A stretch of DNA of 64,000 nucleotides from JANPLN01 sp041736155 (GTDB taxonomy: Bacteria; Bdellovibrionota; Bdellovibrionia; Bdellovibrionales; JAGQZY01). Shown here one piece after another: positions 58,438 through 64,000 of this stretch. The stretch is from contig JBGSUL010000018.1 of assembly GCA_041736155.1 (NCBI GenBank), forward strand, positions 1-64,000. Reading direction: 5' to 3'. The notes under the pieces were generated by a model. It worked only from the letters and a program-made list of their open reading frames with translations, was not told the origin of the DNA and made no database searches. A program made the translations under genes and the position numbers. The stretch's first letter is position 1, and each line of letters starts with the position of its first letter.

Positions 58438-59059
58438 TATGTTCCCCTAATTCACCCTTTATAAGTTTATACATAATCCATTGCCAATTGTCTCTATAGG
58501 CTAACTGAATTTTTTGTGGATAAATTTGCCATTCCGCAAAAAGAGGATTTCTCATCAACCAGCGCAATGTACCTGTGTTTTCAGCAAATCTAGACTCAAA
58601 CAGAAAGTTTGCTTTTTTAACATGGTTTAAAATCTGCATCGAAGTGACCTCTAATCCATCGGGACTTGAAAATAACATTCTTCGATAAGAAGGGTGCACA
58701 TAGGTTCTGCTCCCGGCCCGGAAACATCCCCCGTGGAAATCTTGAATCCCAACCATCATAACCAGATCTGAATCAACGGCATTATAAACATATCCGTATT
58801 CCAACATGCGACGAATGGCTTTTAGGTTGTAATTTTTTTTTAAACTATCACCCCCCGAAGCAATTCTATTAAGATGGTCGATAAAGCTCACATCAAAATC
58901 TTCGAGACCATTCAATATGACTGGCTTGTAAAAATAACCGCAATTAAGTTTTTGGATCTCGAACATTTCTTGAGCAATGTAGTTGATCTTTTTACTGCTG
59001 TAAATTAAGCGTATTGATGGCACAGTAATTGCTAATATTTTAGGCAAACTTTGCAGCAA
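58403..59059 (-). CDS. GNAT-like acyltransferase-family protein
   Basis: A 218-residue protein (TTG at 59059; an ATG at 58966 is the alternative). DLVMMVGIQDFHGG followed by FRAGSRTYVHPSYRRMLF fits a GNAT core (strand 4, then the acetyl-CoA loop), and NFLFESRFAENTGTLRWLMR the later alpha4/strand-7 region. The match is weaker than for the gene at 1.4 kb. With the desaturase and AsnB-like genes it forms a leftward, overlapping three-gene unit. Substrate unknown. Confidence 0.5.
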   Translation of the reverse strand: MLQSLPKILAITVPSIRLIYSSKKINYIAQEMFEIQKLNCGYFYKPVILNGLEDFDVSFIDHLNRIASGGDSLKKNYNLKAIRRMLEYGYVYNAVDSDLVMMVGIQDFHGGCFRAGSRTYVHPSYRRMLFSSPDGLEVTSMQILNHVKKANFLFESRFAENTGTLRWLMRNPLFAEWQIYPQKIQLAYRDNWQWIMYKLIKGELGEHIENITYRSDSI

Positions 59060-59067
59060 GGAGTGTC

Positions 59068-59712
59068 ATGAAAACAGCATTTTATCTGACTATACTGGCT
59101 ATACTGGCTTTATGCCTTTGCTCCCATAACTCCTGGGCTGGGCAAAAGGCGCTTATCCTCATAGATATGCAGACTTATTTCGCTAGGAATGCACCCGCAT
59201 CACAGAACAATCAAAATTACCTAGAAAGCGCATTGCAGCATCAAATAGATCTTATTAATAGTGCCAAACAAAAGCAACTGCCCATTTTTGTCATTGAATA
59301 TCAAAATTATGGCCCAACACTAGAGGCCTTAATACAAGCTATAGGGTCCTACACGAAATGGATGATTGTAGAAAAAAATAAAGACGGCCTGTTTGAGGAC
59401 GACAATATTTCTAAGACTCTTATTCTCTCAAAACTCCATGATTGGGATATTTCCGATTTAATTATTGTTGGGGCTAACGGCGGAGTTTGCGTCAAAGAGA
59501 CGATTCTTGGTGCTCTTACGGAAGGATACGCTGTCTACACCTACCCCATGGGGATTATTGACTTTAATGGTATATATTTCACTGGCATGAGCGATTTTAA
59601 ATTCACACCGTATGTGTACCCTTACCACTATGACGGTGAATTCATCGAAACGCTGGGACCCCTTGCCAATCATTTTTTTCAGCTAGAAAACACGGGTATG
59701 CTTTTTAAGTAA
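59068..59712 (+). CDS. Exported isochorismatase-family cysteine hydrolase
   Basis: A 214-residue protein. A Sec signal peptide (FYLTILAILALCLCSHNSWA) precedes the isochorismatase fold: ALILIDMQTYF gives the catalytic Asp, WMIVEKNKDGLFED the Lys, and IVGANGGVCVKETILGAL the nucleophilic Cys. Members cleave nicotinamide, isochorismate or similar amides; almost all are cytoplasmic, so the signal peptide is unusual. Divergent from the GNAT-like gene. Confidence 0.85.
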   Translation: MKTAFYLTILAILALCLCSHNSWAGQKALILIDMQTYFARNAPASQNNQNYLESALQHQIDLINSAKQKQLPIFVIEYQNYGPTLEALIQAIGSYTKWMIVEKNKDGLFEDDNISKTLILSKLHDWDISDLIIVGANGGVCVKETILGALTEGYAVYTYPMGIIDFNGIYFTGMSDFKFTPYVYPYHYDGEFIETLGPLANHFFQLENTGMLFK

Positions 59713-59806
59713 GACAACGCATTAAAACAACTTCTGTTTTATAGAAAGAAAATGACACATCCCAACGAGATGTTATGATGAGCCTAGCTTTCAAAAGTAA
59801 GGATGC

Positions 59807-60490
59807 ATGCTCAATAAGTTTTTAAAAAACGATATCTTTAAACAAGACGAACTTCTTCAAAGAGAATACTACTATAATCGCATTTCCTCTCTAGGTAAAT
59901 TCTATAGGTTAACTACAACTTTTGATGACAACCAGTTTAGAAATGAAATTAACGATGAAAAGCTCAAGTGGATTAAGTACAATAAGAGTAAACCATGGTC
60001 ACATCGTTATGGTCTCAGTCTCATTTCTCTAGATGGAAAAACTGATGGAGAAATTGATTTAAATTCAATTCTTGAATGGAATAGAACACATAATACAAAC
60101 TTCAATGAACGATCTTTTCAAACTCCGACACCTTATTGGAATCATTTTCAATCTATTTCATCGCAACTCTCGGAGCTCCAAAAACACCTGGGCCGCAGCC
60201 ACCTCTTGCGCTTAGACGAAGCAGGGATTTTCCCTCCCCACAGAGATAACTATAAACAGGATGATCTTACCTTTAGACTTTTAGCTTTTTTTAATTGTTC
60301 TTCATCTTCTCTACATCTAAACATAGATGGCACAAACGCACACTTTTCTACCAATTCATTATATTTCTTAGACACTCGACTTATTCATTCCGTAGTCAGC
60401 TTTCAGTCTAATGCCATGCTATTAATTTTAAATGTTGAACTAAACTCTCAAACAGTAAATTACGTGATCGAGCATACCGTTGAAAAATAA
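59807..60490 (+). CDS. Putative Fe(II)/2-oxoglutarate-type oxygenase (aspartyl beta-hydroxylase-like)
   Basis: A 227-residue paralogue of the protein at 22.0-22.7 kb. GIFPPHRDNY contains the H-x-D pair and LDTRLIHSVVSF the distal histidine; LGRSHLLRLDEA and RYGLSLISLDGK are conserved between the two. The layout fits the aspartyl/asparaginyl beta-hydroxylase and proline hydroxylase group. It is cytoplasmic and is followed, after a short gap, by a formylglycine-enzyme-like lipoprotein. Substrate unknown; hydroxylation of an amino acid or peptide is inferred. Confidence 0.66.
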   Translation: MLNKFLKNDIFKQDELLQREYYYNRISSLGKFYRLTTTFDDNQFRNEINDEKLKWIKYNKSKPWSHRYGLSLISLDGKTDGEIDLNSILEWNRTHNTNFNERSFQTPTPYWNHFQSISSQLSELQKHLGRSHLLRLDEAGIFPPHRDNYKQDDLTFRLLAFFNCSSSSLHLNIDGTNAHFSTNSLYFLDTRLIHSVVSFQSNAMLLILNVELNSQTVNYVIEHTVEK

Positions 60491-60512
60491 TATTTATAAT
60501 AGGCTTACCAGA

Positions 60513-61973
60513 ATGAAAATTTTATTTTTTATGTTTTTCATGATCAACATTGGTGCAATCTCATGTACCTCTCTTGAAAACCAAAAAGAACAAAAAAGCC
60601 TAAAAATTATAACACAATTTGAAAACAAAATGCACTCCATCGATTTCTCCAATCGTGGCCAGCAGACAAAATCTTTACCTTCTGAGCGCTTTTTGCAAGA
60701 CGATCTTTCTTTTATAAAAATTCTAAAAAATAAAAAAATACTTCTTATACAAAAATGCACCAACGCCGTTTTGATTAAAAATAATAAAAGCTGCTCTGAA
60801 GAAACCGTCACGCTTTCTCTGCACGACTACAGTCGTCGTCTCAAAATTGCTTTTCGAATCGAGCACTTTGATAAAAGTGTTCAAGAAGACAAAAGTGATC
60901 GCGGAAGTATTAAGCAAAAAACAACAATTAACGATGGAAAACGCCAAATCAATGACGCCGAAAATAAAATAAAACAACTTCAGGATTTTTTTGATAGCCC
61001 TCTCCTTAATACGTCACATTCTGAATGGCTCAATCAGCTTAATTCTCATTTAAATTCTCTCCACCTGAAAGTTTCGCAAAAACAAAAATTTACTGAGATC
61101 ATTCAGGAGCTCAATCGTATCGTTGAAAAATGGATCGAAGCGGAAATTCAGCGATGGCCTAACGGCACCTTTCGGATGGTAACAACTCAGTCTCCTATCG
61201 AACTGAACGTTCTTCGCAGCTTTTTACAAACCAATGTCGTTAGCGCAGCGTACATTCCTATTCAACCTGGACTGTTTAAAATGGGAAGTCATTCGACCGA
61301 AGCTCATCGCGATCCAGATGAAACTTTACATCAAGTAAAATTAACTAAACCTTTTGAAATAAGCGCAACAGAGATATCCCAGCTTGAGTGGGTTATGATC
61401 ATGGGCTTTAATCCATCATACTTTAAAGAAGAACAAGACTGTCCAAATACTTTCCTAGATTGGTATGGAATACCTCTATGCGCAGATCTTCCGGTTGAGA
61501 GAGTATCCTGGCTAGATATTGAAGAGTTTCTTATTGAATATAATAAACGTCAAAAAGATGTTTACACATATCGACTACCCTCTGAGGCGGAATGGGAATA
61601 CTCTGCTCGATCCGGCACACAAACTACTTACGCGACCGGGGATGATCCTACAACGCTGAACACTATCGCTTGTTATGCTGAAACTTCACCTAATCAAACT
61701 TGCCCAGTTGCTAGTCGATCAGCCAACTCTTGGGGAGTTTATGATATGCATGGAAATGTTTGGGAATGGGTCTATGATCGATATGAACCCTATTCAGAAA
61801 ACTCACAAATAGATCCTATGGGGGCAAAGACTGGACAGCTTCGTGTGGGACGAGGAGGAAGTTGGCCCGGTGATAAAACACGGCAAAGAGCAGCTAATCG
61901 AGGATATGATAAACCTGATGGCGGTAGCGATGGTGTCGGTTTTCGTTTGGCCAGATTTAAAAATAACCAATGA
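60513..61973 (+). CDS. Lipoprotein with formylglycine-generating enzyme-like (FGE-sulfatase) domain
   Basis: About 486 residues from the ATG at 60513, with a lipoprotein signal (MKILFFMFFMINIGAISCTS, Cys18). The C-terminal half is an FGE/SUMF1-fold domain: FKMGSHSTEAHRDPDETLHQ, YRLPSEAEWEYSARSGT, WGVYDMHGNVWEWV, RGGSWPGDKTRQ and GFRLAR. The active-site cysteines of true formylglycine enzymes (in the RGGSW-x-x-C region) are replaced by GDKTRQ, so sulfatase activation is unlikely. A helical linker domain fills residues 20-240. It overlaps the acyltransferase gene by four bases. Confidence 0.82.
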   Translation: MKILFFMFFMINIGAISCTSLENQKEQKSLKIITQFENKMHSIDFSNRGQQTKSLPSERFLQDDLSFIKILKNKKILLIQKCTNAVLIKNNKSCSEETVTLSLHDYSRRLKIAFRIEHFDKSVQEDKSDRGSIKQKTTINDGKRQINDAENKIKQLQDFFDSPLLNTSHSEWLNQLNSHLNSLHLKVSQKQKFTEIIQELNRIVEKWIEAEIQRWPNGTFRMVTTQSPIELNVLRSFLQTNVVSAAYIPIQPGLFKMGSHSTEAHRDPDETLHQVKLTKPFEISATEISQLEWVMIMGFNPSYFKEEQDCPNTFLDWYGIPLCADLPVERVSWLDIEEFLIEYNKRQKDVYTYRLPSEAEWEYSARSGTQTTYATGDDPTTLNTIACYAETSPNQTCPVASRSANSWGVYDMHGNVWEWVYDRYEPYSENSQIDPMGAKTGQLRVGRGGSWPGDKTRQRAANRGYDKPDGGSDGVGFRLARFKNNQ

Positions 61974-63163
61974 GGATTAAAGAACAAATTTACATTGATC
62001 CGACGCTAAAACCCTTTTACAGTGAATTGCAATCACTGCGAGGACTTGCCGCTTTATCGGTTGTATGGGCTCACGCTTTTGGCTGTGTCACTCCTTTAAA
62101 ACCTTATCGCTGGAATGCACTTCTTCCTACTTCTTTTTCCGAAGCTTTCCATCTTTTTGATCTTGTACTTTTTGTTCCATTCAATGGACACAATGCCGTG
62201 GTCTTCTTCTTTATTTTGAGCGGCTTCGTATTATCAAGCACTCTCTCCAGAAGAATCGAACAAAAAAACCAATCTCCATTAAAAATACTTTGCAACTACA
62301 CTATATCTCGTTTTTTTAAAATTGTCCCAGCTGCAAGTTTTGTAGCACTTATTTCTGGAATTATTTTGATGCACTCAAGTTTTAGTCTTTACAAAAATTA
62401 TGGCGCTGAATGGTTACGCCTCATTCAGCCAAGCTGGCACGATGTCCAGCAAACTGCTATAACGCTCAATGATACGCTCAGCCCTGCGTATTGGACCCTG
62501 CGTGTTGAATTAGTGGACTCTCTCCTATTATTTTTTCTTTATGTTTTTGTAATTCGCAGGATAACTCTTAGTTTACAGTTTATAATGTCAGCTATTTTAT
62601 TAAGTATGAGCTTTGTTTTTTTTCCTGTACTGTGGTTACGTTACTTGTTTTGTTTTTGGTTGGGAGCAATGGCCTACCATTATTTTAAAAAAAACAATAG
62701 TCCCCATTGGATCACGACGAAAATACTTTACTTAGCACTCGGCATGTTGATGCTAGGTCCTCTTTTTTCGTCACAAATATTTTCATCTGAAGATTCAACT
62801 TTGTTTTTTCGTATAATCTGTGAATCTTTTGGCTCAACTATTCTTATTCTTTGGGTGGTTAGTCAATCTACACATCGATGCAACTACATCCTAAGGAATC
62901 CTTATTTATTACAAATTGGAAAAATCTCATATAGTTTTTATCTTTGTCATTTTATTATTTTACAAATAATTTTTGTCTGGCTAGCTAAATGGGCAGGTTC
63001 GGAATTTTTAGGATCTACTTTTTTTACCCATCTCTTTTTAGCAATTATTACTCTTTTAATAACTTGGCCATTTTCCACTCTATTTTATAATATTATAGAA
63101 AAACCGAGTGTTAATTTTGGAAAGTTTTTGGTTGACCGTTTTAACGGTACACCAATAGCATAA
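61970..63163 (+). CDS. Acyltransferase-3 (OafA/YrhL-like) membrane protein
   Basis: A 397-residue integral membrane acyltransferase. LQSLRGLAALSVVWAHAFG near the start is the hallmark, with the catalytic H in VWAH; AVVFFFILSGFVLSSTLSRR and SYSFYLCHFIILQ are later family features. About ten membrane helices. It moves acetyl or another acyl group to a surface sugar or lipid. ATGA-type overlap with the preceding lipoprotein gene indicates one operon. Confidence 0.88.
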   Translation: MRIKEQIYIDPTLKPFYSELQSLRGLAALSVVWAHAFGCVTPLKPYRWNALLPTSFSEAFHLFDLVLFVPFNGHNAVVFFFILSGFVLSSTLSRRIEQKNQSPLKILCNYTISRFFKIVPAASFVALISGIILMHSSFSLYKNYGAEWLRLIQPSWHDVQQTAITLNDTLSPAYWTLRVELVDSLLLFFLYVFVIRRITLSLQFIMSAILLSMSFVFFPVLWLRYLFCFWLGAMAYHYFKKNNSPHWITTKILYLALGMLMLGPLFSSQIFSSEDSTLFFRIICESFGSTILILWVVSQSTHRCNYILRNPYLLQIGKISYSFYLCHFIILQIIFVWLAKWAGSEFLGSTFFTHLFLAIITLLITWPFSTLFYNIIEKPSVNFGKFLVDRFNGTPIA

Positions 63164-63166
63164 GCT

Positions 63167-64000
63167 ATGAAGATAACTTTAGAACACAAGCTGGCATACA
63201 TAAGCATTCCAGTTTTAATCATCTCCGTTGTCGACTTCTTCTATTTAAGAAATATTATCTTTGAAAAAACCACTTTGACTGTATTTTCAGCTCTGACAAA
63301 TTTAGTTTTCTTGAATGCCATTCATGTGATTTTTTCTTTTTTTCTTTACACAAGGGTCCAACAATTTCGAGATCTGTACAAAGATTTTCATCTTTGGATT
63401 GTCGGTCTATTTATCATTACACTTGTTATAATTTTAATGTTTGCAGATACTAATGAGGTCGTGATTGGTGTCGTGGCTATTCTTCACGCATTCTTACAAA
63501 GTTTTGGTTTGTTTCTTCTCTGTTTTTGTAAAAAAAGCCAAAGGAATAAAGCTAAATTTTTACTTTATACTTTTTTACCTTTAATTATTTTTTGCCATAA
63601 CGATCTGGTCCATTTTTCTCTCTCAGAATCGTATCTTTTGGCAGGTCTAGCAGTTTTTCTCTTCGCTCTTCTCTCCAAAAATTTACTAGGCGCGCTCTTT
63701 TGTATACGTTTTGGAGTTTGGCTTATTCCTACTCAAATTGCTGGCTATTTACAGGGCGCAATTCACGGAGTCGAATACTTAATTCTTATCATTTATTTGT
63801 TCCAAACAACTCAAGATACTTTTTCCATAAAAGAAATTGTATTTATGTCGGGATCTCTGGCTCTTGCAACCAGCTATACTGTCTTTGTCCATCTTGGCTT
63901 CAAATATTTGCCATTTAAGATTTTATTCGACACCTTGGTGTATTCACACTACTTTTTTGATACCTATTCCTTTCGCTTTAAATTCCACAAACAAAGAAAT
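63167..64000 (+). CDS. Multi-spanning membrane protein (cut by window end)
   Basis: An open frame from the ATG at 63167 to the end of the window, 278 residues so far, without stop. Eight or so hydrophobic helices are seen (LAYISIPVLIISVVDFFYL, LWIVGLFIITLVIILMF, LLAGLAVFLFALL). Histidines fall in or near membrane helices (FLNAIHVIF, FCHNDLVHF, GAIHGVEYL, YSHYFFDTYSFRF), which would fit a metal-binding membrane enzyme, but no family could be named. Three bases after the acyltransferase stop, so co-transcribed. Confidence 0.6.
   Translation, partial: MKITLEHKLAYISIPVLIISVVDFFYLRNIIFEKTTLTVFSALTNLVFLNAIHVIFSFFLYTRVQQFRDLYKDFHLWIVGLFIITLVIILMFADTNEVVIGVVAILHAFLQSFGLFLLCFCKKSQRNKAKFLLYTFLPLIIFCHNDLVHFSLSESYLLAGLAVFLFALLSKNLLGALFCIRFGVWLIPTQIAGYLQGAIHGVEYLILIIYLFQTTQDTFSIKEIVFMSGSLALATSYTVFVHLGFKYLPFKILFDTLVYSHYFFDTYSFRFKFHKQRN

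Overview
The window is AT-rich DNA from a Gram-negative bacterium. Lipoprotein signals, Tat-type signals, a TraK/TraB/TraV-like envelope channel and sigma-54 regulation all point to two membranes. The style (LRR protein, many exported proteins of unknown role, homospermidine-synthase-like protein) would fit a Bdellovibrio/Bacteriovorax-like or other delta-type proteobacterium, but no marker gene settles the taxonomy. No rRNA, tRNA or CRISPR array was seen.

Layout. (1) 0.2-23.8 kb is an accessory metabolic/envelope region: an Xre regulator, an AhpD-like protein, an AsnB-like/GNAT pair, a GT2, a GMP-reductase-like enzyme, a methyltransferase, two B12-type radical SAM proteins, a secreted LRR protein, a GT39-type membrane glycosyltransferase, an UnbV/UnbU-like pair followed by a SPASM radical SAM and an ASST-like protein, an exported phosphodiesterase, and a homospermidine-synthase-like/nitroreductase pair divergent from an HxD...H oxygenase-like protein. 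(2) About 23.9-54.7 kb is an integrative conjugative element. Its left end carries decayed small genes (a frameshifted J-domain gene). A leftward control block follows: histidine kinase, giant ankyrin-type lipoprotein and sigma-54-type response regulator. A regulatory gap with a perfect 23-bp inverted repeat and a -24/-12-like promoter separates it from a long rightward transfer operon. That operon has F-type parts (TraA, L, E, K, B, V, C, F, H and G-like), but its VirD4-type coupling protein is fused in frame to a TraU-like domain and it carries a PilB/GspE-type ATPase. A MobC-like protein and a MOBP-type relaxase follow a GC-rich structured gap (candidate oriT), then three small genes, an AbiEi/AbiEii cargo module, an excisionase and a tyrosine integrase. 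(3) 55.0-64.0 kb is a second accessory region: GT-like protein, Tat-type small protein, AsnB-like protein, desaturase, GNAT-like protein, exported isochorismatase-like protein, a second HxD...H oxygenase-like protein, a formylglycine-enzyme-like lipoprotein, an acyltransferase-3 and a truncated multi-spanning membrane protein.

How it works together (inference). The control block probably senses an envelope signal and switches on the transfer operon from the 31.7-31.83 kb region. The pilus/channel proteins then export DNA nicked by the relaxase, with the VirD4-TraU fusion tying substrate delivery physically to the periplasmic assembly factors. The two flanking regions repeat the same themes (AsnB-like + GNAT + Tat-type small protein; HxD...H oxygenase-like paralogues), suggesting related small-molecule or surface-modification modules on both sides of the element. 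Coordinates use the start codon judged best; alternatives are given in the entries.
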